Assembly: GCA_031281985.1 (NCBI GenBank)
Contig: JAITEO010000188.1
Location: 1-8,790, forward strand
Direction: 5' to 3'
From: Zoogloeaceae bacterium
Lineage (GTDB): Bacteria > Pseudomonadota > Gammaproteobacteria > Burkholderiales > Rhodocyclaceae
DNA length: 8,790 nt
Shown: in pieces, positions 1 to 7,145 of the stretch
Position numbering within the stretch: position 1 is the first letter of the stretch
Layout: every line of letters starts with the position of its first letter
Program-made: the position numbers and the translations under genes
The notes under the pieces: generated by a model
What the model saw: only the letters and a program-made list of their open reading frames with translations
Databases searched by the model: none
Told to the model about the DNA's origin: nothing

Positions 1-59
1 TCCAGTACCCTGCCGTCTTGCAGCCAGCCTTCCAGCGCCTGCGTTGCCACCATCCGCAT
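1..59 (-). CDS. Partial CDS (N-terminal 19 codons), sixth gene of the pilus operon, function unknown
   Basis: This is an open minus-strand frame from an ATG at 59 that runs off the left edge, starting MRMVATQALEGWLQDGRVL. An AAGGA Shine-Dalgarno (67-71) sits 7 nt before the ATG, which is why this start is chosen; a second in-frame ATG at 53 is possible. The gap from the stop of the preceding gene (113) is 53 nt, so it probably belongs to the same operon. The visible residues show no signal peptide, lipobox or type IV prepilin leader. A PilP/MshK-type periplasmic protein or a pseudopilin is therefore not supported by what can be seen. Too little is present to name a family. Confidence 0.5.
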   Translation of the reverse strand, partial: MRMVATQALEGWLQDGRVL

Positions 60-112
60 CCTTTGTTCCTTCCATCTTGTTCCAGGCGTTGATTCTAACG
101 GACAATTCGCTT

Positions 113-715
113 TCACGGCATGCGCGGCGGCGCACTTGGGCGTTCCTCTTCTGTCGCCGGACTTCCCATCAGCCATTGCAGGCGGCAAGTGGCCTTGAGG
201 TTGGGGGATAGGGCATGCGCGGCGGCGCGGGCGGGGTTGCGTTCCAGGGTGCAGTCGGTGAGGCGTATGGGGCCAGGCCAGTTGAGCGTATGCCAGAAGT
301 CGGCGAATTCCTGTTCGTGATGCAAGTCCAATTCGAGTTCCAGCTCGCCTTGCCACAGTTGCGCCGCCGCATCGCCCCAGCGGTGCGAGGGCGAAAAAAC
401 GGCGCGCGCATCCACTATCCCCAGCGCGCTACGCGCTTCCTGCAAACGCTCCACAAGGGAATCTGGCGCAACGGCAGAGAAAAATCCCGGCGCGGAAAGT
501 TCCGCCAGTTGCCCGGCAAGACGTTCGCTTTCCGGGTCTTGCAGCGCCGTCATATGGGCGTGCGCCGCACGCAGGCGCGCGGCAGAATGCTTCACCTCCA
601 ACGTCGCCTCATCGCGTTCCCGCGCGCCCCACCATACGGCTACCATGCCAAGCGCCAGCATCAGCAGCGCCAGCAGCGCGGCCTGGAATATGGATTTGGC
701 GGCGGATGTCCTCAT
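113..715 (-). CDS. PilO/GspM/MshJ-like single-pass inner-membrane protein of a pilus/secretion platform
   Basis: The protein has 200 residues. A short cytoplasmic N-terminus (1-9) is followed by one strong transmembrane helix (about 10-29), a charged helical stretch likely to form a coiled coil (about 33-72), and a compact periplasmic domain (about 80-182). The tail is Pro/Glu-rich. This is the layout of PilO, GspM and MshJ, which pair with PilN or the GspL C-terminus beneath the secretin. The assignment rests on size, topology and position after a GspL-like gene, because sequence in this family is poorly conserved. Cys155 and Cys177 both fall in the periplasmic domain and could form a disulphide. 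The start ATG overlaps the stop of the preceding gene as ATGA, which indicates translational coupling. A GGGGA-like stretch lies just upstream within that gene. Confidence 0.75.
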   Translation of the reverse strand: MRTSAAKSIFQAALLALLMLALGMVAVWWGARERDEATLEVKHSAARLRAAHAHMTALQDPESERLAGQLAELSAPGFFSAVAPDSLVERLQEARSALGIVDARAVFSPSHRWGDAAAQLWQGELELELDLHHEQEFADFWHTLNWPGPIRLTDCTLERNPARAAAHALSPNLKATCRLQWLMGSPATEEERPSAPPRMP

Positions 716-2157
716 GGTTGCGTCCCCAGGGGAAGCGCGAGATCAAAGGCCATGTCCGTATTCGCATGCGTTGATTCCGGCGCGTCTTCCGTGGGTTGCC
801 GGTTTGCATGGGCGATTTTCATCCGCGCCAGATGGCGGAGAAAACGGGCAAGGTCGGCGGGCAAGGCGCGGCCTTGCAGACGCAAAGTTTCTTCCGTCGC
901 CTGCCAGTGCAGCTTTTCCAGATGCAAGCCGGGGTGCTGATCCAGCAGGGCGGCAAGCTGCTCCAGGGCATGCAGCATGGCCTCTGGCGAACGCTCGGCG
1001 CGATAACGCGCGTTTTCCTCGAGCAGGCGGCGCGCGTCCCTGATTTCGTCGATGCGTGGAAAAATCGCGAGTTCCGGCTTTTCTCGCAACAAGGACTGCG
1101 CCTGTTCCTCCTGTCGCGCGGCCTCCCGGCGCATCGCGTCGCTTTCGGCGCGCAGCTTGCGGGCGGCCCACATCTCCATCCCGCCGAAGTAACCGCCAGC
1201 CAGCAGGAACAATGCGCCCGCGCCCAACAGCAGACGGCGGCGACCTGGCAGAAGATACTGCTGGCGCAGGGCGGCGGGCGCGTAGTGTTGGCGCGGCGGC
1301 TGCGTGGCGAGGCGGGCGAGCAGCAGCGCGTCGATTCCGGAGAATCCGGCCGCGGGCGGCGTTTTCCATTCCAGGGCTTGCAGTGCCAGCGGCTGCATGT
1401 CGGGATGCGCGAAGGCGGCATCCAGCGCGGCGTCCGGCGTTTCTGCCAGCAGATGAACCGGCAGGGGAGCGCCGGGTTCGACATATTGCTGGTGGGCGAG
1501 ATAGGCGTACAGACGCGCCGTTTCCTCGGCAATCCAGGCGCTTTTTTCCGTCGCTTCCGGCGCGCCGCTCAAGCGGGAGAACAGGACGCAACCATCCTGC
1601 AGCAAGCTCTGGCGCAGGGCGCGTCCATGCAGGCTGAGCAGCAGACAGACCGGCGGCAGACGCGCGTCATGGCGCAGCCAGTCCGCCATGACCTGCGGCA
1701 CGCCATGAATGCCGGCAATCGGCCTCGGTTGCAGGGCGGCAAGCCAGTCCTGCAGTATCTGGCGCGGCAGGGCGGTCAGCAACAGACGCTCTTCCTGCCG
1801 CCGTCCGGCGGCTTCGCCCGATGAAACCAATGGGGATGCCATGATAAAAGGATTGTCGCCGAAATGCTGGCGCAATCTGCGCGTCATCAGCGCGGTTTTT
1901 TCACTGCCGCGCAGGCGGGGAATGGTTTCCCGGAAGTGTCCTTCTTCCGGCAGATTGACGAGCAGCGCGATGGCGTGCGTCTTTTCCGGCCACGCGGACA
2001 GCGCCTGCCGTCCCGCGGTATCCGGCGCAAAGCGCGCCAGTTCCCGGAGTCCTTCCGGCGCGCGCGCCGACCGGGCGTAGAGGCGCGCGCCATCGCTATC
2101 CAGCAGCAACAGACGGCGGGGACGGCGCTCAAAACGCAACATGGCTGATCGCATCAT
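712..2157 (-). CDS. GspL-like protein (PilM-like cytoplasmic domain joined to PilN-like membrane/periplasmic part)
   Basis: The protein has 481 residues. Residues 1 to about 285 form a soluble Ala/Leu-rich domain whose length and position fit the actin-like fold of PilM, MshI or the GspL cytoplasmic half, which docks the assembly ATPase. A transmembrane helix lies at about 308-326, a Glu/Arg/Gln-rich coiled coil at about 331-360, and a small periplasmic domain at about 390-480 that resembles PilN or the GspL C-terminus. No ATP-binding signature of true PilM is obvious by eye. The start is uncertain: ATGATG at 2157/2154 overlaps the previous gene by 29 or 26 nt, while an ATG at 2142 (MLRFERR...) overlaps by 14 nt. 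None has a strong Shine-Dalgarno, so reinitiation after the upstream stop is likely. The stop overlaps the next start (ATGA). The CDS is secure; the family call rests on architecture and context. Confidence 0.75.
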   Translation of the reverse strand: MMRSAMLRFERRPRRLLLLDSDGARLYARSARAPEGLRELARFAPDTAGRQALSAWPEKTHAIALLVNLPEEGHFRETIPRLRGSEKTALMTRRLRQHFGDNPFIMASPLVSSGEAAGRRQEERLLLTALPRQILQDWLAALQPRPIAGIHGVPQVMADWLRHDARLPPVCLLLSLHGRALRQSLLQDGCVLFSRLSGAPEATEKSAWIAEETARLYAYLAHQQYVEPGAPLPVHLLAETPDAALDAAFAHPDMQPLALQALEWKTPPAAGFSGIDALLLARLATQPPRQHYAPAALRQQYLLPGRRRLLLGAGALFLLAGGYFGGMEMWAARKLRAESDAMRREAARQEEQAQSLLREKPELAIFPRIDEIRDARRLLEENARYRAERSPEAMLHALEQLAALLDQHPGLHLEKLHWQATEETLRLQGRALPADLARFLRHLARMKIAHANRQPTEDAPESTHANTDMAFDLALPLGTQP

Positions 2158-3364
2158 AGATAGGCCCGAGGAAAGCCAGCATGATCCAGCCCAGCAGCGC
2201 GCCCAGGAGCAGGGTGAGCAAGGGTTCGATCAGGCGTTCGGCGCGTTCGACGACCAGGTTGACATCGCGCTGATAGAAGTAGCGCAGGTTTTCCAGCGCG
2301 ACATCCAGCGCGCCGGTGTTTTCGCCGACATGGAGCATGCGCACGACGAAGACCGGGAAGAATCCGCTGCCGGCAAAGGCGGTGCTCAAGGGACTGCCTT
2401 CGCGGATGGCCTCCTCCGCCTGCGCCAGCGCGCGCCGGATGGCGCGATTGCCGACGATCTCGCGGGTGATGGCGAGCGCCGCCAGCACGGGAATGCCCGC
2501 CGCGTACAACAGGGCAAACGCGCCCGCAAAACGCGATAGCGCGACTTTCTGCAACACCGCGCCGACGATGGGCAGGCGCAGCAGCAGCCCATCCCGGTAC
2601 AGGCGGGCGGCGGCGGAATGGGATAGCCACGCCCGCAGCGCCAGCGCGCTCAAGACCATCCCCGCCAGCAGATGCAGACCATAAGCGCCCAACACATCCG
2701 CGACCGCGAACAGCGCCCGCGTATAAAAAGGCAGGGTTTCGCCCATTTGCCGCAGAAAGGTCTTGAGTTGCGGCGCGAGATAGAGAAAGAGAAACAGGCT
2801 GGCGGCAAGGACGACGACGCTGACGAAGGCCGGATAGATCAATAGTTTTTGCGTCTTGCCCAAGAGGTCGTCTTCGTATTTCAGGGCGGCGATCATGTCT
2901 TCCATGACGCGCGCCAGATCGCCCGATGCTTCGCCCGCCTGCGCCAGATGGATGAACAGCGGGCGAAACACGCCTTGCGGCTCCGCCTGCATGGCCTGTG
3001 ACAGCGTCTGTCCGGCGCCGATGCCTTCCTGCAACGCGCCGATGGCGCGCCGCATGCTTTCTCCGCTTTTTTCCGTGTGCGCGGCGTACAGGTCGCGCAG
3101 GGCTTCCTGCAAGGGAACGCCGACGCGCAACAATTCCTTCAACTGAAACCAGAAGTCGAGCAGTTCCCGGCGCGAGACCGTGTGGCGGCGCGAGCGCATC
3201 CCTCCGAGCCACGCGGCGAAGGCGGCGAATCGTCCCGTGCGTTCGCGCACCAGATCCAGCCCCATGCGCGCCAGGCGATTTTCCAGTTCTTCCGTCGTGG
3301 CGGCATCCAGCGTGCCATGCACACGCTCGCCGCCCGCATCGATGGCCAGGTAACGATAGCGCAT
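2129..3364 (-). CDS. Type II secretion system F family protein (GspF/PilC/MshG-like inner-membrane platform)
   Basis: The protein has 411 residues, the usual length for GspF/PilC. It is the polytopic inner-membrane protein that sits over the assembly ATPase and couples ATP turnover to pilin polymerisation. An N-terminal cytoplasmic part (about 1-60) is followed by two T2SSF repeats. Repeat 1 spans about 66-190 (LLRVGVPLQEALR, HLAQAGEASGDLA) and ends in a transmembrane helix at about 175-198. Repeat 2 spans about 270-400 (LLYAAGIPVLAAL, MLHVGENTGALDVAL) and ends in a transmembrane helix at about 381-401. Another hydrophobic helix lies at about 222-246. The start at 3364 (MRYRYLAIDA) matches the family N-terminus and lies 5 bp after the ATPase stop. 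The frame stays open far upstream, but that part is antisense-like Arg/Ala/Gly-rich noise overlapping the ATPase gene. No clear Shine-Dalgarno is seen, so coupling to the ATPase gene is likely. Confidence 0.94.
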   Translation of the reverse strand: MRYRYLAIDAGGERVHGTLDAATTEELENRLARMGLDLVRERTGRFAAFAAWLGGMRSRRHTVSRRELLDFWFQLKELLRVGVPLQEALRDLYAAHTEKSGESMRRAIGALQEGIGAGQTLSQAMQAEPQGVFRPLFIHLAQAGEASGDLARVMEDMIAALKYEDDLLGKTQKLLIYPAFVSVVVLAASLFLFLYLAPQLKTFLRQMGETLPFYTRALFAVADVLGAYGLHLLAGMVLSALALRAWLSHSAAARLYRDGLLLRLPIVGAVLQKVALSRFAGAFALLYAAGIPVLAALAITREIVGNRAIRRALAQAEEAIREGSPLSTAFAGSGFFPVFVVRMLHVGENTGALDVALENLRYFYQRDVNLVVERAERLIEPLLTLLLGALLGWIMLAFLGPIYDAISHVAF

Positions 3365-3369
3365 GTTTT

Positions 3370-5100
3370 CTACATTCTGTCGCTCAAATCCACGACGCGC
3401 GCAAGTTCCGCCAGCGCCGTCGCGCCAGCCAGCACCTGGGCGGCGCCCTCTTCCGCCAGCGCGCAGAACCCCTGTTGCCGGGCGTGGCGCAACAGTTCGC
3501 TGGCCGTGGCGCGGCGGGCGATGAGTTCGTCCATGTCGCCATCCACGCGCAGGATTTCCATGATCGGCAGCCGTCCCCGATAACCGGTGAAACGGCAATG
3601 CGCGCAACCTGTAGGCTGATGGATTTGCGGCGCGGGCGCATCTTCCGGCCAGCCGAGCAGGCGGCATTCCGCGCGCGTGGCAACGGCGGCCTGCTTGCAG
3701 TGGGGACAGAGGCGGCGCAACAGGCGCTGGGCGATGACGCCGATCAGGTTGCCCGCGAGGATTTCCGGCGTCACGCCGATATCCATCAGCCGCGGCAACG
3801 CGCCGACGGCGGAATTGCTGTGCAGGGTGGCAAATACCTGGTGCCCGGTCATGGCGGCGCGAAAGGCCATGATCGCCGTATCCTCGTCGCGGATTTCGCC
3901 CACCAGGATCACGTCCGGGTCCTGGCGCAGCATGGCGCGCACGCCGTTGGCAAAATCCATGCGCAGGGCATCGCTCATGCTGGTCTGGCGCACGATCGGC
4001 AGCGGATATTCCACCGGGTCTTCCAGGGTCATGATGTGGATGCGCTCGGAATTGATCTGGTTCAGGATGGCATAGAGGCTGGTCGTCTTGCCGGAGCCGG
4101 TGGGGCCGGTGAGCAGGATGACGCCTTCCGGCCGGGCGAGCAGCCGAGTCAGCAGGGACTGCGCCGCGTCGGAAATTCCCAGTTCGGCGAGCGGCACGAT
4201 GCCCTTTTGCCGATCCAGCACCCGCAGCACCATGTTTTCCCCATGCAGGGTGGGTTGGCTGGAGACGCGAAAATCCACGGGACGGCCGGAAACGGAAAAA
4301 GTGACGCGCCCATCCTGCGGCGCGCGCGTCTCCGCGATATTCATGCCGCTGATGACCTTCAGCCGCACGCACATGGCATTCCAGCAGCTTTTGTGCAGGG
4401 CGCGGATCTGCCGCAGGATGCCGTCCTGGCGATAGCGGATGCGCAGGAAGTTCTCTTCCGGCTCGAAGTGGATGTCGGAGGCGTCCTCCTTGACGGCATC
4501 GGTGAGGATGGCGTCGATCAGGCGCACCACCGGCTGGCTGAATTCCTGCGCGAGCGCGGTGGTTTCGGTTCCTGCGCCATTGTGTCCCGCGCCGTTGTTT
4601 TCGATTTCCGCCACGATGCCGTCGATGGAGAGCGCATAGCCGTAATAGCGGTCGATGGCCGCCATGATTTCCGAGGATTCGGCCAGCAGGGTTTCCAGCG
4701 TCACCGTCGCGCCCAGTTGCCCGCGCAGGAATTCCCGCACCCGATCCTGCCCCGGCAGGTCGTGGCTGTCGGCCACCGCCAGCGTCATGCGATTTTTCTG
4801 CGCGTCGTAGTAGAGCGGCAGCACATGCGCTGCCTGCGCCACTTCCTTGGGCAGCAAGGCCAGCGCGGCGGCATCCGCCATGACATGCGCCAGATCCACG
4901 CTGGCCTTTCCCAGGTTTGCCGACAGCGCGTCGCGCAGCGCCGTTTCCGTCACGAAGCCCAGCGCCGTCAACTGCTTTTCCAGCGGCAGGCCGCTCCTTG
5001 CCTGTTCCAGGCGCGCGATGCGCAACAGATCGGGCGAGAGCAAACCCATCGCCAACAAGGCGTCCCCCAGGGCGGCGGCGGAAGATAAGGACGCCATCAT
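3370..5100 (-). CDS. GspE/PulE/PilB family assembly ATPase (MshE-like)
   Basis: This 576-residue cytoplasmic hexameric ATPase powers pilin or pseudopilin assembly. Residues 1 to about 150 form a GspE/MshE N-terminal (MshEN-type) region. The linker at about 155-185 is Asn/Gly/Thr-rich. The N2 domain spans about 186-300 (DASDIHFEP, RYRQDGILRQ). The ATPase core spans about 305-575 with all family landmarks: Walker A GPTGSGKT (332-339), Asp box TLEDPVEY (358-365), Walker B DPDVILVGEIRD (394-405) and His box TGHQVFATLHSNS (418-430). Four cysteines, CPHC (465-468) and CAHC (499-502), form the zinc site typical of extension ATPases; retraction ATPases (PilT) lack it. ATG codons at 5100 and 5097 are both possible starts, and neither has a well-placed Shine-Dalgarno. 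The gene starts 16 bp after the secretin stop and ends 5 bp before the GspF-family start. The pairing with an MshL-type secretin favours an MshE role over GspE or PilB. Confidence 0.95.
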   Translation of the reverse strand: MMASLSSAAALGDALLAMGLLSPDLLRIARLEQARSGLPLEKQLTALGFVTETALRDALSANLGKASVDLAHVMADAAALALLPKEVAQAAHVLPLYYDAQKNRMTLAVADSHDLPGQDRVREFLRGQLGATVTLETLLAESSEIMAAIDRYYGYALSIDGIVAEIENNGAGHNGAGTETTALAQEFSQPVVRLIDAILTDAVKEDASDIHFEPEENFLRIRYRQDGILRQIRALHKSCWNAMCVRLKVISGMNIAETRAPQDGRVTFSVSGRPVDFRVSSQPTLHGENMVLRVLDRQKGIVPLAELGISDAAQSLLTRLLARPEGVILLTGPTGSGKTTSLYAILNQINSERIHIMTLEDPVEYPLPIVRQTSMSDALRMDFANGVRAMLRQDPDVILVGEIRDEDTAIMAFRAAMTGHQVFATLHSNSAVGALPRLMDIGVTPEILAGNLIGVIAQRLLRRLCPHCKQAAVATRAECRLLGWPEDAPAPQIHQPTGCAHCRFTGYRGRLPIMEILRVDGDMDELIARRATASELLRHARQQGFCALAEEGAAQVLAGATALAELARVVDLSDRM

Positions 5101-5116
5101 CGCGGGACGCGCGTCT

Positions 5117-6892
5117 TCATTCCTTGCGCCAATTCATTTGTCCTGACGCGGGAGGAGCGAAAAACCCGGCGTCCGGCAACCAGGATTTCAGCCGGGCGAA
5201 ATCCCCGTTCAATCCCGGTTCGCGGATGACCACTGGACGCAGGAAAATGACCAGTTCCGATTTCCTGGCCGCGTCGTTGCGCGAAGAGAGCAGTTCGCCC
5301 ACCAGCGGAATCTGCCCCAGGAGCGGAACGCGCCCATTCCGGTAATCCACGCGGTCTTCCATCAATCCGCCCAGCACGGCGATTTCGCCGCTGGACAGCC
5401 GCAACACCGACTCGATCTCGCGGGTGCGAATCTGCGGGATTTCATTGGCGACGTTCGCGGGAATATCCGGGTTCGGGTCCTTCACCATGCCGACGATGCT
5501 GGAAATGCTGGGGCGCACGTTGAGGATCACCTGATCGCCCTCGCTGATTTGCGGCGTCACGCTCATCACCAGCCCGACGGAAACCGTCTGCGGCGTCGAG
5601 GTATAGGCCACCAGGGGATTGCTGTTGCTGTTGCCCGCCGTGACGTCCGCGCGGATATTGAAATAGACCACGTTTTCCACCACCTTCAACAGGGCGGTCT
5701 GGTTGTTCAGCACCGCCAGGCGGGGACTGGAAAGCACACGGGTCGCGCCGAAGGACTGGAGCAGGTTCAGGGTGACGGACAGAGGATTGTCCTGCGCGTA
5801 ACGCAACACGAAAGGCGTCATGGCGGGCGGCAGGACGGAGGTGGGCGCGGCGGGCGAAAAGGAAAAGGTCTTGTCGCCATTTGCCCAGATGCGGCTCCAC
5901 TCGATGCCCTGTTGATAGTCCTCGCCCAGTTCCACTTCCACGATGGTGGCCTCGATCATCACCTGCCGCCGCGCCGCGCTCGTCACCTGATCGAGGAAGG
6001 CTTGGACGCGCTCATGCTGGCGTCCTGTCGCGCGCACCGCCAGCACGCCGCTTTCCGGGTTCAGGATGACCGTCGAAGACGCCGCATGCGAATTCGGGCG
6101 CGGCATGAGCGGGCGCGACATGGTGGCCGTGGCGGCGGATTGGCGTTCGGCGCGCGTTCTGGGCGGTGTAGCTTCCTCCGTTGCCGCGCCCGTCATGGCT
6201 TCCTCGCCGATGTAGGGCGGGTCGGTTTCGAGCAGGATGTCGCGGATGTTCTGTTCCAGCGATTCCCAGAACATGTTGCGCGAGAGATTTTCCACGCGTG
6301 TCGAAGAGATGTTGCCGTTTCCCAAAGGAGAGGCCGCCAGCGTCTCCGTGCCGCCGGACGCGCTGTAGCCCGTGCCGGAAGTGATCTGCGTGTTGGTCGC
6401 CACCTCGCTTGCCACGGCGCGGCTCATATTCACGTAATCGATCGTGTAATGACGCAGGAAGGGCGTGTCGGGAAGGACGATCAGATTGACGCCGTCCATC
6501 TCGAAGCGCATATCGACCTGCCGCGCGATGCGGGCAAGCAACTGCGGCAGGGTCTGCTCGATGGCGTTCAGCGTTACCCTGCCGGAAAGTCCGGCGTGGA
6601 TATCGACATTGAGCTTCGCGTCCCGCGCCAGCGCAAAGAGCAGGTCGCGCACAGGCACGTCCTGCACGACCACGCTATAGGTTTCGACCGGAGCAAAAGA
6701 GGCGGGTGGCGCAATCGCCAGTGTATGCCATACAGGTTGCGGGATGGGTGAAGATGAGGATGAAGACGATGCCGGATCGCTTGCCGAAGTCATCTCCGCG
6801 CGCAAGTGCCCCTTGACCGGATCACGCGGCACCGGCGTGCCGCAAGCCGCCAGGAGAAGAAGGCAGATCATGGCGGCAACACGTATCGACAT
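5117..6892 (-). CDS. mshL: Secretin, MSHA-type pilus biogenesis protein MshL (outer-membrane lipoprotein)
   Basis: The protein has 591 residues and would form the outer-membrane multimeric gate for the pilus fibre. It has a lipoprotein signal peptide with lipobox LAAC (Cys17), and Gly at +2 is compatible with outer-membrane sorting. A Ser-rich tether follows (42-48 all Ser), then an STN-type small domain (about 71-140: VPVRDLLFALARDAKLNVDI, EQTLPQLLARIARQVDMRFE). The stretch TPFLRHYTIDYVNMSR (about 143-158) is characteristic of MshL and related secretins. A second N-domain (about 276-330) contains ESGVLAVRATGRQHERVQ and VMIEATIVEVEL. The C-terminal secretin channel domain spans about 370-556 (RVLSSPRLAVLNNQTA, SGEIAVLGGLMEDR, VPLLGQIPLVGELL, ELVIFLRPVVI). 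The start at 6892 is chosen because it gives the lipoprotein signal and has GAGG 5 nt upstream (6898-6901). An in-frame ATG at 7003 would bury the signal behind 37 residues. It is first in the operon. Assignment to MshL is by pattern recognition; PilQ and GspD have different N-terminal parts. Confidence 0.9.
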   Translation of the reverse strand: MSIRVAAMICLLLLAACGTPVPRDPVKGHLRAEMTSASDPASSSSSSSPIPQPVWHTLAIAPPASFAPVETYSVVVQDVPVRDLLFALARDAKLNVDIHAGLSGRVTLNAIEQTLPQLLARIARQVDMRFEMDGVNLIVLPDTPFLRHYTIDYVNMSRAVASEVATNTQITSGTGYSASGGTETLAASPLGNGNISSTRVENLSRNMFWESLEQNIRDILLETDPPYIGEEAMTGAATEEATPPRTRAERQSAATATMSRPLMPRPNSHAASSTVILNPESGVLAVRATGRQHERVQAFLDQVTSAARRQVMIEATIVEVELGEDYQQGIEWSRIWANGDKTFSFSPAAPTSVLPPAMTPFVLRYAQDNPLSVTLNLLQSFGATRVLSSPRLAVLNNQTALLKVVENVVYFNIRADVTAGNSNSNPLVAYTSTPQTVSVGLVMSVTPQISEGDQVILNVRPSISSIVGMVKDPNPDIPANVANEIPQIRTREIESVLRLSSGEIAVLGGLMEDRVDYRNGRVPLLGQIPLVGELLSSRNDAARKSELVIFLRPVVIREPGLNGDFARLKSWLPDAGFFAPPASGQMNWRKE

Positions 6893-6897
6893 CTCGA

Positions 6898-6901
6898 CCT
6901 C
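6898..6901 (-). promoter_or_regulatory. Shine-Dalgarno of the mshL-like secretin gene
   Basis: GAGG on the minus strand lies 5 nt before the ATG at 6892. It supports that start over the upstream in-frame ATG at 7003. Confidence 0.6.
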
Positions 6902-6958
6902 GGCAACGAAATTATGACGGGGATAGGATACATCAATATGACAGAAAAGGAATAGACA

Positions 6959-6978
6959 TTTTTGGAATTTTTTTGGAA
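6959..6978. repeat. Tandem TTTTTGGAA boxes, 11 bp apart
   Basis: TTTTTGGAA occurs at 6959-6967 and again at 6970-6978, so the two T-tracts lie on the same face of the helix. On the minus strand they read TTCCAAAAA twice, upstream of the secretin gene. They could act as an intrinsic bend, an UP-like element or a protein-binding pair; which one is not determinable from sequence. Confidence 0.5.
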
Positions 6979-6979
6979 A

Positions 6980-7005
6980 GCGTGGCGCACGATTTTTCTC
7001 CACGC
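6980..7005. repeat. Perfect 6-bp inverted repeat (GCGTGG ... CCACGC)
   Basis: GCGTGG (6980-6985) and CCACGC (7000-7005) are separated by 14 nt, giving arm centres 20 bp apart. That geometry is compatible with a dimeric regulator spanning two helical turns. It lies in the divergent promoter region and has no U-tract typical of a terminator. A chance occurrence cannot be excluded. Confidence 0.35.
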
Positions 7006-7139
7006 GTAAGGAGAACGGGAGACCGCGCCAAAGGAAGCGGAGGCCAGGAACAGATGCTTGGGATACGTAAAAAACGTGTATGAAAAAATGAACCTGTCGG
7101 GCAAAAATACAAAAAATCCTGTTACCTTATGAATTTTCC

Positions 7140-7145
7140 AGGGGG
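7140..7145 (+). promoter_or_regulatory. Shine-Dalgarno of the fic gene
   Basis: AGGGGG lies 4 nt before the ATG at 7150. It decides the start in favour of 7150 over the in-frame ATG at 7129, which has no purine-rich site before it. Confidence 0.7.

Noticed and set aside
3365..4372. Upstream extension of the GspF-family frame to an ATG at 4372
   Set aside because: It overlaps the ATPase gene, which has every family motif. The extension reads as Arg/Ala/Gly/Pro-rich noise, whereas the family N-terminus begins at 3364.
821..4895. Recurrent GCGCCAGAT-like words across the pilus genes
   Set aside because: They fall inside codons at irregular spacing and different contexts and are explained by GCG/CGC codon preference. 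They are not a repeat family or uptake sequence.
2998..5088. Long plus-strand open frame opposite the ATPase and GspF-family genes (about 696 codons)
   Set aside because: It is antisense to two well-supported genes, has low-complexity Arg/Gln/His/Gly composition and no recognisable domain.
6983..6998. Possible sigma-54 promoter (TGGC... ) in the divergent region
   Set aside because: The required GC of the -12 element is missing at the correct distance; those positions are TT.
6893..7003. Extended secretin start at 7003 (37 extra residues)
   Set aside because: It would place the lipoprotein signal peptide internally and runs through the AT-rich control region. The ATG at 6892 has a GAGG site.
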